This document shows positions 26,123 to 34,651 of a DNA stretch of 64,000 bases, one piece after another. The notes beneath the pieces are model-generated. The model made no database searches and was not told the origin of the DNA. It worked only from the letters and a program-made list of their open reading frames with translations. Both the position numbers and the translations under genes were made by a program. Each line of letters starts with the position of its first letter. Position 1 is the stretch's first letter. This DNA is from Pseudomonas kielensis (GTDB lineage: Bacteria > Pseudomonadota > Gammaproteobacteria > Pseudomonadales > Pseudomonadaceae): NCBI RefSeq assembly GCF_014236655.1, contig NZ_JACMYG010000004.1:186001-250000 (forward strand), read 5' to 3'.

Positions 26123-27178
26123 TCAGCGGATGTTAGGTGTAAAGGTTCTAGGCGTCTGTTGCTTGATCAGGTAGCGCTGTAATTTTGGATGGTTCCTGAA
26201 ATGTTTTTCTCCGTTGGGGATGCTTTGCGATTTTATCCACAGATCTTCGACTGATTTGAAGGGGGGTGTAAAGGAAACAATGTTTTTGTGGCCGGTTACA
26301 GGTTTTCCAGTCAGGTTCGAGAACTGTTGGGCGAACGAAGATTTATTTTCATTCGCGCTGCCGCATACAAGTAGGCGTATTTCTCCAACTTTGTTTAAGT
26401 TGAATTCCTTGGCTAGCTTTTTATACAGATGGTTGGCAGTCCATTCCTCGTCGCCAGCTTTGATGTCGACTATCTTTTTATTGGGGGCCGCGGGGTCTAC
26501 GAATCCATGGGCTGCGATATTAAGTCGAGGGCCTGATTTTGAATCGTCCGTGAAGGCGTATACGTCTTGAGCCAGAAGGGTCAAGTTATTAATTGTGCCA
26601 GTCTTGCTCGGGGTTCTTAATCCAAACAAGTTCATGATGCCTTTAATCGGGTTGCCTAAGTGCCCCGTTGGATCAATTTGATTTATCGGATCCCCGACAC
26701 AATACCCATACGAATTTAGCCCACCCCGCCCAAAGGGACTCCAACTGTCCGGGCTGTTGAACCGCATCAACACCGGGTTAAACGCCCGATAGCCATTTCC
26801 CAGCAAATAGTGCCCGGTTACCGGGTCCGGCAGTTCGCCGTTGAAGCCGAGCAGGCTGCTCTCCGGTACGCGATGACCATAAGGTGCGTAAGCAAGAGGC
26901 TGGGGGCGTATGGCGTCGAGGATGCACAGTACCGAGCGTTGCTGGTCGGTGGCCAGCAAGTGGGACTCCGGCGTGCCGTTCTGGTGTTGTTGCTGCGCCA
27001 GCAGTTGATCTTCATGCTGCATGATCGAGTGCTGTAGCACGCCTTGAATCTCGGTGGACAGGCGGTCGTTAAGGTAGAAGCGGTGGCTGCTGGCCTGTGC
27101 CGTTGGGGTGCAGTTTGCAAGGCGATCCAAGGGGTCGTAGCGGTAGCTGCAGAGCAGGGTTTGGCGGAGGGATTGCAT
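26123..27178 (-). CDS. Orphan Rhs-core protein 5, His/Cys hydrolase-like tip
   Basis: This 351-aa protein has an Rhs core at 1-172 ending DPTGH. The tip reads 'RLNIAAHGFVD' (H224) and 'EIRLLVCGSANENKSSFAQQFSNLTGKPVTG' (C272). A hydrophobic strand then His-Gly, followed ~48 residues later by a hydrophobic strand then Cys, is the layout of clan CD cysteine peptidases (caspase/CHAT/MARTX-CPD types) and of Stv-like domains. This is a motif-level suggestion. ATG 27178 has AGGGAG upstream; ATG 27205 is an alternative. It is first in a two-gene unit with rhs4. Confidence 0.75.
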   Translation of the reverse strand: MQSLRQTLLCSYRYDPLDRLANCTPTAQASSHRFYLNDRLSTEIQGVLQHSIMQHEDQLLAQQQHQNGTPESHLLATDQQRSVLCILDAIRPQPLAYAPYGHRVPESSLLGFNGELPDPVTGHYLLGNGYRAFNPVLMRFNSPDSWSPFGRGGLNSYGYCVGDPINQIDPTGHLGNPIKGIMNLFGLRTPSKTGTINNLTLLAQDVYAFTDDSKSGPRLNIAAHGFVDPAAPNKKIVDIKAGDEEWTANHLYKKLAKEFNLNKVGEIRLLVCGSANENKSSFAQQFSNLTGKPVTGHKNIVSFTPPFKSVEDLWIKSQSIPNGEKHFRNHPKLQRYLIKQQTPRTFTPNIR

Positions 27179-27245
27179 GAATGGAGCTCCCTGAGAGGTG
27201 CGCAATACAGAGTTTTACTGTGACTTAGCCCGACTGGATTGCCTA

Positions 27246-27261
27246 CTGGCAGAACTGCTAG
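27246..27261. promoter_or_regulatory. 16-bp lux-box-like palindrome ahead of rhs5
   Basis: CTGGCAGAACTGCTAG: one mismatch from the perfect palindrome, 68 bp from ATG 27178, with the same GGAAAGGGCGCTG flank as at rhs3. Confidence 0.65.
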
Positions 27262-27445
27262 GGGCGGCGTCTGGAAAGGGCGCTGGGTGCCACGAGTGGT
27301 GTTCCTGTTTATTGGGGAAAAAAACCTCTGCGCAGTCCATGAGAAGAAAGGAATGGCCGTCGCGGAACAATACCGGGTGATTTTCAGTCAAAATGCCAGC
27401 GTTGCGCCCGCTTGAGGGCATTTTTGAAGGTTCAGGAGTTTTTCG

Positions 27446-27991
27446 ATGAAGATTTCACGCGGTTTTGCTTTGGCTTCGCTCATGACATTGGTCGCCAGCC
27501 CGGTCTTCGCCGGTTTCAACCTGAACGATGTGGCCGGTGCGGTAGCGGGTATGCAAGGTGGCGACAAGGCCGCAACCGCAGCGCCGACCTCGCAGACCGC
27601 CGGTCTGTTGAGCGCCCTGAGTGCCCTGGACGTTAAGCCGGAACAAGCCATTGGTGGCACCAGCGCGATGTTGGGCCTGGCCAAGAACCAGCTGAGCGCC
27701 AGCGACTATTCGGAACTGGCCAAGAGCGTGCCGGGCATCGACAAGCTCTCCGGTGGCAGCGGTAACCTGGGCGCCCTCGCGGGCATGCTGGGTTCGTCCG
27801 GCAAGGCCGCGGGCCTGGAAAATGCCCTGGGTAACGTCAAGGACACCAACGACCTGAACACCGCGTTCAGCGCGCTGGGCATGGACAGCGGCATGGTCGG
27901 TCAGTTTGCCCCGATCCTGCTGCAGTACCTGGGCCAGCAAGGCGTTGGCGGTACCCTGCTCAAGAGCCTGGGCAGCATCTGGGGCGTCTGA
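27446..27991 (+). CDS. DUF2780-type secreted protein
   Basis: This 181-aa protein has a clear Sec signal peptide (MKISRGFALASLMTLVASPVFA, cleavage near 22/23). The mature part is Gly/Ala/Leu-rich with repeated 'LLSALSALDV', 'GLAKNQLSASDYSELAKSVPGID' and 'FSALGMDSGMVGQFAPILLQYLGQQG', as in VcgC/VcgE-like DUF2780 proteins. The function is unknown in the family; export to the periplasm is predicted. CAGGAG precedes the ATG. The gene is convergent with the acyltransferase, with 7 bp between stops. Confidence 0.82.
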   Translation: MKISRGFALASLMTLVASPVFAGFNLNDVAGAVAGMQGGDKAATAAPTSQTAGLLSALSALDVKPEQAIGGTSAMLGLAKNQLSASDYSELAKSVPGIDKLSGGSGNLGALAGMLGSSGKAAGLENALGNVKDTNDLNTAFSALGMDSGMVGQFAPILLQYLGQQGVGGTLLKSLGSIWGV

Positions 27992-27998
27992 CCGCGCC

Positions 27999-28886
27999 TC
28001 ACTCACGCTCGGCGTGCAAGGCGTCGATGCGTGCATCCTTGTCGATCCAGAGCTGGTTGACCCAGTTCTGGACGCTTTGGCGAAACAGCGGATCGTTTTC
28101 GTAATCGCCCTGCCACAACGCCGGATCCAGCTCACGGGTCTGGATGTCGATGATCACCCGTGGCACCGCACCGCTGATCAAATCCCAGAACCCCGGAATC
28201 TTCTCCTGTGGATAGACCACGGTGACGTCGAGCATGGCGTCCAGTTGTTCGCCCATGGCCGCCAGCACAAACGCCACGCCGCCGGCCTTGGGTTTGAGCA
28301 GGTGCTTGAAAGGGGATTGCTGGGCGTTGCGCTTGGCCTGGGTGAAGCGGGTGCCTTCCAGGTAGTTGACCACCGTCACCGGCTGGCGCTTGAACAGCTC
28401 GCACGCGGCCCGGGTAATTGCCAGGTCCTGGCCCCGCAGCTCCGGGTGTCTGGCCAGGAAGGCCTTGCTATAGCGCTTCATGAACGGGTAATCCAGCGCC
28501 CACCAGGCCAGGCCCAGGAACGGCACCCAGATCAGTTCCTTTTTCAGGAAGAACTTGAAGAACGGCGTGCGCCGATTGAGGGTCTGGATCAGCGCGGGGA
28601 TATCGACCCATGACTGGTGGTTGCTGACCACCAGGTAGGAGGTGTCGACCCGCAGGCCCTCGCCGCCACGAATGTCCCAGCGGGTGGGGATGCAGCAGGC
28701 GAAAATCAGTTTGTCGATTTGCGCCCAGGTTTCGGCGATCCACATCACCACAGCGCTTGCGGCATCGCGATAACGACCCGGCAGGACCAGTTTGAGCAGG
28801 GCGAACACCAGCAGGGGCCCGATCAGGACCAGGGTGTTGAGCAGCAGCAGAAGGGTAACGAAACAGCCGGTGAGCAGGCGGCGCAT
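27999..28886 (-). CDS. YihG-type membrane acyltransferase
   Basis: This 295-aa PlsC-superfamily protein has a hydrophobic N-terminus (5-35), the catalytic NHxxxxD box 'NHQSWVD' (H90, D95), the 'KKELIWVPFLGLAWWALDYPFMKR' block, and 'YLEGTRFTQAKR' (EGTR). It probably transfers an acyl chain to a lysophospholipid at the inner membrane. ATG 28886 is chosen because the upstream 36 residues of the open frame are poor in hydrophobic residues and lack a ribosome site of their own. Confidence 0.88.
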   Translation of the reverse strand: MRRLLTGCFVTLLLLLNTLVLIGPLLVFALLKLVLPGRYRDAASAVVMWIAETWAQIDKLIFACCIPTRWDIRGGEGLRVDTSYLVVSNHQSWVDIPALIQTLNRRTPFFKFFLKKELIWVPFLGLAWWALDYPFMKRYSKAFLARHPELRGQDLAITRAACELFKRQPVTVVNYLEGTRFTQAKRNAQQSPFKHLLKPKAGGVAFVLAAMGEQLDAMLDVTVVYPQEKIPGFWDLISGAVPRVIIDIQTRELDPALWQGDYENDPLFRQSVQNWVNQLWIDKDARIDALHAERE

Positions 28887-29035
28887 AAGTAACTCTTGAA
28901 AGCCTTTGGGCGGGCCATGATAAGCAGCTTCGACGCGCAGGCCAAATCGGCGGGCTGACGAATGTTTCACAGGTTGGGGGGTATGGTGCAGCAATGTTCA
29001 TGGGGCGGGGGGGCTGTGGTGAGTGCGCCGGCCTC

Positions 29036-29109
29036 TCGCGGGCAAGCCCGCTCCCACAGTGGATCACCTGTGGAGTTCCATGTGGGAGCGGGCTTGCCCG
29101 CGATTGCCA
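29036..29109. repeat. Inverted REP pair before the zinc protease gene
   Basis: Facing copies at 29036-29059 and 29081-29109 lie in the 293-bp divergent gap between the acyltransferase and zinc protease genes. The spacer between them is only ~20 bp. Confidence 0.85.
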
Positions 29110-29179
29110 TCCAGAGAACGAACCAATCCATTTCAGACGGTCTAAAATCCCGCTGTCCTACTTTCAGGGAATCCACCAC

Positions 29180-29683
29180 GTGAAATCTGTCCTCGCACTG
29201 TTATCCCTCCTGGCCTTGCCGGTCATGGCCGCCGAGCCGACCCTGTATGGCCGTTACGAGTACATCCAGTTGCCGGAGATCGGTGGTGAAGTGCTCAAGG
29301 CGAAGATGGACACCGGCGCGCTGACCGCGTCGCTGTCGGCCAAGGACATCGAGACCTTCACCCGCGATGGCGAGGAGTGGGTGCGTTTCCGCCTCGCGAC
29401 CAAGGATGCCAGCAACAAGGTCTACGAGCACAAGGTCGCGCGCATCAGCAAGATCAAGACCCGTTCCGAAGAGGACGAGGACGAAGAGGTGGCCGCGCCC
29501 AGCAAGCGGCCGGTGGTCGATCTGGAGTTGTGCCTGGGCAACGTCAAACGCACGGTCGAGGTCAACCTGACTGACCGCAGCAGCTTTAATTATCCGTTGT
29601 TGATTGGTGCCAAGGCCCTGCGTGAGTTTGGCGCGGCGGTGAATCCGGCTCGACGGTTTACGGCGGATAAGCCGGAGTGTTGA
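29180..29683 (+). CDS. Exported retropepsin-like zinc protease (RimK-associated family)
   Basis: This 167-aa protein starts at GTG 29180, with AGGGA nine bases upstream; the start gives a signal peptide (VKSVLALLSLLALPVMAAE). The mature protein shows the aspartic-peptidase-like 'KAKMDTGALTASLSA' (D44) and 'LIGAKALREFGAAVNP', the pattern of the PF05618 'putative ATP-dependent zinc protease' family. An acidic loop (SEEDEDEEV) interrupts the core. The family name is historical; neither ATP dependence nor the substrate can be read from the sequence. Confidence 0.82.
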   Translation: MKSVLALLSLLALPVMAAEPTLYGRYEYIQLPEIGGEVLKAKMDTGALTASLSAKDIETFTRDGEEWVRFRLATKDASNKVYEHKVARISKIKTRSEEDEDEEVAAPSKRPVVDLELCLGNVKRTVEVNLTDRSSFNYPLLIGAKALREFGAAVNPARRFTADKPEC

Positions 29684-29833
29684 GGCCAGCCGCCGGTGGC
29701 GACTTTTCAGCTACTTCTTACAGGTGGGGCCGATAAGGTCCTACGGTATTTGGCGCTGCGTAACACTTGTCGGATTGACGTCGATTACACCGTGGGGCAC
29801 CGTTCGCCCACTTAACTGCCGGGCCTGGATGCC

Positions 29834-30514
29834 ATGCCTCATATCCTGATTGTCGAAGACGAAGCGGCGATTGCCGATACCCTGGTGTTTGCCCTGCAAG
29901 GCGAGGGTTTCACCACGACCTGGGTGAGCCTGGGGGCGGCCGCCCTTGAGCATCAACAGGCAACGCCCGCCGACCTGATCATTCTCGACATCGGCCTGCC
30001 GGACATCAGCGGTTTTGAAACCTGCAAGCAGTTGCGCCGGTTCAGCGAAGTGCCGGTGATGTTCCTCAGCGCCCGCGATGGCGAGATCGATCGAGTCGTC
30101 GGCCTGGAAATCGGTGCCGACGACTACGTGGTCAAACCGTTCAGCCCACGGGAAGTGGCGGCGCGGGTGCGGGCGATTCTCAAGCGCATGGCCCCGCGAC
30201 CGGGGATCGAGTCCACCCGTGCGTTGTTCCTGGTGGACAGTGAGCGTGTGCTGATCACTTATCGCGGCCAGCCTCTGAGTTTGACCCGGCATGAGTACCG
30301 CTTGTTGCAGTGTCTGCTGGAGCAGCCGGAGCGGGTCTTCAGTCGCGAACAGTTGCTCGATGCGCTGGGCATTGCCAGCGACGCCGGTTACGAGCGCAGC
30401 ATCGACAGCCACATCAAGAGCGTGCGCGCCAAGTTGCGCCTGGTGGCGGCCAATGCCGAGCCGATCCAGACCCACCGCGGCCTTGGTTACAGCTACAGCC
30501 CGGGATCCAGCTGA
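29834..30514 (+). CDS. creB: Response regulator CreB
   Basis: This 226-aa OmpR/PhoB-type regulator has an N-terminal receiver with an acidic pocket ('LIVEDEAAIAD'), phosphoacceptor D52 ('LILDIGLPD') and a conserved Lys in 'DDYVVKPFSP'. The C-terminal winged helix ends 'HRGLGYSYSP'. The overlapping sensor gene and creD downstream identify it as CreB. In Pseudomonas, CreBC responds to PBP4 inhibition and drives creD. I searched upstream for the direct TTCAC-type cre/blr tag and did not find a clear one. Confidence 0.92.
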   Translation: MPHILIVEDEAAIADTLVFALQGEGFTTTWVSLGAAALEHQQATPADLIILDIGLPDISGFETCKQLRRFSEVPVMFLSARDGEIDRVVGLEIGADDYVVKPFSPREVAARVRAILKRMAPRPGIESTRALFLVDSERVLITYRGQPLSLTRHEYRLLQCLLEQPERVFSREQLLDALGIASDAGYERSIDSHIKSVRAKLRLVAANAEPIQTHRGLGYSYSPGSS

Positions 30515-31932
30515 TGCCATTGGCGATCCGGATCTTCCTGGTGTATGTGCTGTTTGTCGGCCTGACCGGTTACTTTGTGCTCAACACAGTGATGGAAGAA
30601 ATCCGTCCCGGCGTGCGTCAGTCCACCGAAGAAACCCTGGTGGACACTGCCAACCTGATGGCCGAAATCCTGCGCGACGACTTCAAGGCCGGAACCCTCA
30701 ATCAGAACCGCTGGCCGGAACTGCTCAAGGCCTACGGTGAGCGGCAGCCGGGGGCGAGTATCTGGGGCCTGGCCAAGAATCAGGTCAACCATCGCATCTA
30801 CGTGACCGACGCCAAAGGCGTGGTGGTACTGGACTCCAGCGCCCGTGCAGTGGGCCAGGATTACTCGCGCTGGAACGATGTGTACCTGACCCTGCGCGGT
30901 GAATACGGCGCGCGCTCGACCCGCAGCGATCCCGATGACGCCAGTTCTTCGGTGATGCACGTTGGCGCACCGATTCGCGACAACGGGCAAATCATCGGTG
31001 TGGTCACGGTGGCCAAACCCAACAGTTCATTGCAGCCTTACGTCGACCGCACCGAGCGCCGTTTGCTCGGCTACGGTGCGGGCTTGATTGGCCTCGGCCT
31101 GCTGTTCGGGGCGGCATTGTCGTGGTGGTTGAGCGTGGCGCTGCGGCGCTTGACCGCGTATGCCCAGGCGGTGAGCGAAGGGCGCCGGGCCGAGCTGCCG
31201 CACTACCGTGGCGGTGAGCTTGAGCAACTGGCCGTGGCAGTGGAACACATGCGCACGCAACTGGAAGGCAAGGCGTATGTGGAGCGTTATGTGCACACCC
31301 TGACCCACGAATTGAAGAGCCCGCTGGCGGCGATTCGTGGCGCGGCCGAACTGTTGCAGGACGAGATGCCGGCCACCCAGCGCCAGCGTTTCGTCAGCAA
31401 CATCGACAGCGAAAGCGCGCGTATGCAGCAGTTGATCGAGCGTCTGTTGAACCTGGCCCAGGTCGAGCAACGGCAAACCCTCGAGGAGCGAGTGCAGGTG
31501 CCCTTGGCAGCCTTGGTCGATGAGTTGCTCGAGACCCAGCAGGCACGCATTGAACGCAAACAGCTGCGCATCGAAAAACACATCGCCGCGGACCTGGCGC
31601 TGTCAGGCGAAGCCTTTCTGTTGCGCCAGGCGCTGGCCAACCTGCTGGAGAACGCTCTGGATTTCACCCCGTCCCACGGCGTCCTGCGTTTTCGCGCGCA
31701 ACGGCGGGGCGAGCAGGTCGAGTTCAGTCTGTTCAACCAGGCCGACCCGATTCCCGATTACGCCCTGGGCCGCCTGAGCGAGCGTTTCTACTCACTGCCA
31801 CGGCCTGACAGCGGACGTAAAAGCACCGGGCTGGGGCTCAATTTTGTGGAAGAGGTGGTGAAGTTGCATGGGGGAACACTGCGGGTTGGGAATGTACCCG
31901 ATGGGGTTGAGGTGACGTTGCACCTACCGTAG
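30514..31932 (+). CDS. creC: Sensor histidine kinase CreC
   Basis: This 472-aa protein has TM1 at residues 5-25, a periplasmic sensor domain of ~155 residues, and TM2 near 183-206. HAMP is followed by the H-box 'TLTHELKSPLAAIRG' (H265), the N-box 'NLLENALDF', and the G-boxes 'STGLGLNFVEEVVKLHGG'. Its ATG overlaps the creB stop by one base. It phosphorylates CreB. Confidence 0.93.
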   Translation: MPLAIRIFLVYVLFVGLTGYFVLNTVMEEIRPGVRQSTEETLVDTANLMAEILRDDFKAGTLNQNRWPELLKAYGERQPGASIWGLAKNQVNHRIYVTDAKGVVVLDSSARAVGQDYSRWNDVYLTLRGEYGARSTRSDPDDASSSVMHVGAPIRDNGQIIGVVTVAKPNSSLQPYVDRTERRLLGYGAGLIGLGLLFGAALSWWLSVALRRLTAYAQAVSEGRRAELPHYRGGELEQLAVAVEHMRTQLEGKAYVERYVHTLTHELKSPLAAIRGAAELLQDEMPATQRQRFVSNIDSESARMQQLIERLLNLAQVEQRQTLEERVQVPLAALVDELLETQQARIERKQLRIEKHIAADLALSGEAFLLRQALANLLENALDFTPSHGVLRFRAQRRGEQVEFSLFNQADPIPDYALGRLSERFYSLPRPDSGRKSTGLGLNFVEEVVKLHGGTLRVGNVPDGVEVTLHLP

Positions 31933-32059
31933 CCGCTGCCGAACGCAGGCTGCGCCAGCTGCTACAGATACCGGTTCTCCACACACTCTGCATATTCGCT
32001 CCATAAAACCCACACACGGGCCTTGCAGACTCTCCCTCATTCGAACAGGGAGAACTTCC

Positions 32060-33412
32060 ATGAACCGCAGCCTGGCCATAAAACTCGGGGCGATTGCCCT
32101 ATTGATTCTGTTGTTGCTGATTCCCTTGCTGATGATCAGCGGCATGATCTTCGACCGCCAGCAACTGCGCGATGGCGTGCTCGACGACATCGCCCGCAGT
32201 TCCAGCTACCGCCAGCAACTGACCGGCCCGCTGCTGGTGGTGCCGTACCGCAAGGCGGTGCGCACCTGGAAGCTCAACGAGAAAACCAACAAGCGTTATC
32301 AGGAAACCAGCCAGGAGCGCGGCCGTTTGTATTTCCTACCGGAGCGCTTTGAGCTCGATGGCCAGGTGCAGACCGAACTGCGGGCCCGAGGGATCTATGA
32401 GGCGCGGCTGTTCCACGCCAGCAACCGCATCAGCGGGCAGTTTTCCCTTCCCGAGCGCCTGGGCATCAAGGAAGACTTTATCGACTACCAGTTCGACCAG
32501 CCTTACCTGGCGGTGGGCATCAGCGATATCCGCGGCATCGAAAATGCCTTGCAGCTGGAGCTCGACGGCCAGCGCCTGGACTTCGCGCCGGGAACCCAGG
32601 AGGACTGGCTGGGGGAGGGCGTGCACGTGATGCTCGCGCCACTGGATAGCCGTAAAGCCAATACGCTGCAGTTCGGCTTTGATCTACGCCTGCAGGGGAC
32701 CGGGCAACTGCAGGTCACGCCGGTGGGCAGAACCAGCCAGGTCAAGCTAAAGGCCGATTGGCCCCATCCAAGCTTCATCGGCAATTATTTGCCTGCGCAG
32801 CGCGAGATCAGCGCCGAAGGTTTCAGTGCCGACTGGCAGACCTCGTTTTTCTCCACCAACCTGGAGGAGGCGCTTGGCAATTGTGTGGCCGGTGGCGGTT
32901 GTGAAGAGTTCAAGAGCCGCAACTTTGGCGTCAGCTTCATCGACCCGGTGGACCAGTACCTCAAGAGCGAGCGTGCAATCAAATACGCCCTGTTGTTTAT
33001 CGTGCTGACCTTCGCCGGCTTCTTTCTCTTCGAAGTGCTCAAGGGGCTGGCGGTGCACCCGGTGCAGTACGCCCTGGTGGGGGTGGCGCTGGCGTTTTTC
33101 TACTTGCTGCTGTTGTCGCTGTCCGAGCACATCGGGTTCGCCCTGGCCTACCTGTTGTCCGCCAGTGCCTGTGTGTTGCTGATCGGTTTTTATGTGCGCC
33201 ACGTGCTGCACAGCACGCCGCACGGCCTGGGTTTTTCGGCGGGGCTGGCGGCGTTGTATGGGCTGTTGTACGGACTGCTGAGCGCCGAGGATTACGCGCT
33301 GTTGATGGGGTCGTTGTTGCTGTTCGGGTTGCTCGGCGTATTCATGGTGCTGACCCGTCGGCTGGATTGGTATGGGGTAGGTCAGACGAGCAAGACGCAG
33401 GTGGCGGCATGA
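32060..33412 (+). CDS. creD: Inner membrane protein CreD
   Basis: This 450-aa protein has an N-terminal TM (8-30), a large periplasmic domain with conserved 'RGIYEARLFHASNRISGQF' and 'VAVGISDIRGIENA'-like segments, and five to six TM helices in the C-terminal ~140 residues. This is the CreD/Cet family, linked to envelope stress and beta-lactam tolerance. It lies 127 bp after creC and has an AGGGAGAA site. Its 3' end is followed by a glutathione S-transferase remnant and an Rhs gene on the other strand. Confidence 0.93.
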   Translation: MNRSLAIKLGAIALLILLLLIPLLMISGMIFDRQQLRDGVLDDIARSSSYRQQLTGPLLVVPYRKAVRTWKLNEKTNKRYQETSQERGRLYFLPERFELDGQVQTELRARGIYEARLFHASNRISGQFSLPERLGIKEDFIDYQFDQPYLAVGISDIRGIENALQLELDGQRLDFAPGTQEDWLGEGVHVMLAPLDSRKANTLQFGFDLRLQGTGQLQVTPVGRTSQVKLKADWPHPSFIGNYLPAQREISAEGFSADWQTSFFSTNLEEALGNCVAGGGCEEFKSRNFGVSFIDPVDQYLKSERAIKYALLFIVLTFAGFFLFEVLKGLAVHPVQYALVGVALAFFYLLLLSLSEHIGFALAYLLSASACVLLIGFYVRHVLHSTPHGLGFSAGLAALYGLLYGLLSAEDYALLMGSLLLFGLLGVFMVLTRRLDWYGVGQTSKTQVAA

Positions 33413-33501
33413 GCCGGTCGCTGGGCTTGCGTGAGGAGCGGGTGCAGGTGGCGCGATTGCTGCTGCACATCAGTGGATGGTTGGTGGCGCAGCGTGGCGG
33501 A

Positions 33502-33583
33502 CTAGACCCTCGGCACGGTCGCCAGCCTCGCCGGGCGCTGGCTGACTGTGACTGAGCTGACTGTGAAATACCACTGCTGCGAG
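33502..33583 (-). pseudogene. Duplicated 3' end of the glutathione S-transferase gene
   Basis: On the minus strand it reads WYF, a short insertion, then VSQRPARLATVPRV and a TAG stop. The intact GST gene 1.1 kb away ends WYFEVSQRPSMLATVPKV. Nucleotide identity is clear over about 60 bp. It begins a few bases after the rhs6 stop, so the rhs6 cassette lies between two copies of the GST 3' end. Confidence 0.85.
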
Positions 33584-33586
33584 TTT

Positions 33587-34585
33587 TTACATTAAGTTTC
33601 GTATATCTCGATTTTTTTCTCCCGCAGGATGGGAGGTTCGTCCGGCGTTCGCTACCGACTGATAACTTGATGACATTGATGAAGTCGGTGTTTGTCGAGC
33701 CGGCGTTGGTAACCAATCAATCGTGTCGAGGCTATGTAAAAGTTTACTTTTGGTGATCTCAGCTCCAGCTGTTGCATATTTTATGAATTGCTGATTAGTG
33801 GAGATCGATACAACCTTAGGGTTTGCTAATACTGGCATGACCTTTTTAAACGCTGTGATCCGGGCCGAATACAATAGAAGTTCTTCAGCGGTTACACCGC
33901 TAGTCGAAGCCATCTGTTTTATTTTATTACTCCCACCCAGGTTGGTTTTTGTCTCTCTCAGAAGCTCTACTGTGAAAGGAGATACTTCTGTGTTTCTCTT
34001 CATGTTTTTAATGGTCTTGTCCAGGAATGTCTTCCTGAATACTTTCGCAATCCTGGACAGGACCGAATGCCCGGACGGATCGACTCGGTTGACGGGGTCC
34101 CCGGCACAATATGCGTATGCATTAAAACCGCCCTTCCCAAACGGACTCAAATTGTCCGGACTGTTAAATCGCATCAACACGGGATTGAACTGTCGATAGC
34201 CGTTGCCCAAATGATAGTACCCGGTTACTGGGTCGGGTCGTTCGCCGTTAAATCCCAGCAAGCTGAGCAAGCCATTCTGCGCTGTGTGGTGGCCGTAGGC
34301 GGTGTAGGTGAGGGCCGATGACTGGTTGCCGGCGCGTGCGTGCAACACCGAGCGTTGCTGATCGGTGGCCAGTAACGTGGCGTTGGGTGCAGCGCCTTGC
34401 GACTGTTGGAGTGCCAGTAACTGCTCGTCGTGCTGGACGATGCTCCAGAACGCTGCGCCCTGGATTTCGGTGGTCAATCGGCTGTTGCAGTGGAAATGCT
34501 GGATGACCGGCTGTTGCGACGGTGTGCGGCCAATCTGGCGGTTCAGTGCGTCGTATTGGTAACGATTCAGGATGGAAGTCGGCAT
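33587..34585 (-). CDS. Orphan Rhs-core protein 6, unrecognised basic tip
   Basis: This 332-aa protein has an Rhs core at 1-172 (RYQYDALNRQIG, LLATDQQRSVL, AYGHH, LGFNGERPDPVTGYYHLGNGYRQFNPVLMRF, NAYAYCAGDPVNRVDPSGH), the most diverged of the five full-length cores. The tip (173-332) starts basic and helical ('RIAKVFRKTFLDKTIKNMKRN'), has 'TSGVTAEELLLYSARITAFKKVMPVLANPKVVSIS', and ends Ser/Pro-rich. No family is recognised. GGAGC precedes ATG 34585. No immunity gene follows. Confidence 0.73.
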   Translation of the reverse strand: MPTSILNRYQYDALNRQIGRTPSQQPVIQHFHCNSRLTTEIQGAAFWSIVQHDEQLLALQQSQGAAPNATLLATDQQRSVLHARAGNQSSALTYTAYGHHTAQNGLLSLLGFNGERPDPVTGYYHLGNGYRQFNPVLMRFNSPDNLSPFGKGGFNAYAYCAGDPVNRVDPSGHSVLSRIAKVFRKTFLDKTIKNMKRNTEVSPFTVELLRETKTNLGGSNKIKQMASTSGVTAEELLLYSARITAFKKVMPVLANPKVVSISTNQQFIKYATAGAEITKSKLLHSLDTIDWLPTPARQTPTSSMSSSYQSVANAGRTSHPAGEKNRDIRNLM

Positions 34586-34651
34586 GGGGTGAGCTCCGAG
34601 CAAGGTCTGGAGTGGAGCCTTTAGCATCGGAGCTATGTGAATATTTGCCAA

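Noticed and set aside
22376..27205. Type VI secretion effector cluster
   Set aside because: No VgrG, PAAR, Hcp, chaperone or immunity genes are visible; the genes encode only short cores with tips.
29684..29833. CreB-binding tag (direct TTCAC repeats) upstream of creB or creD
   Set aside because: Neither this gap nor the 127 bp before creD contains the expected pair of TTCAC words with six-base spacing.
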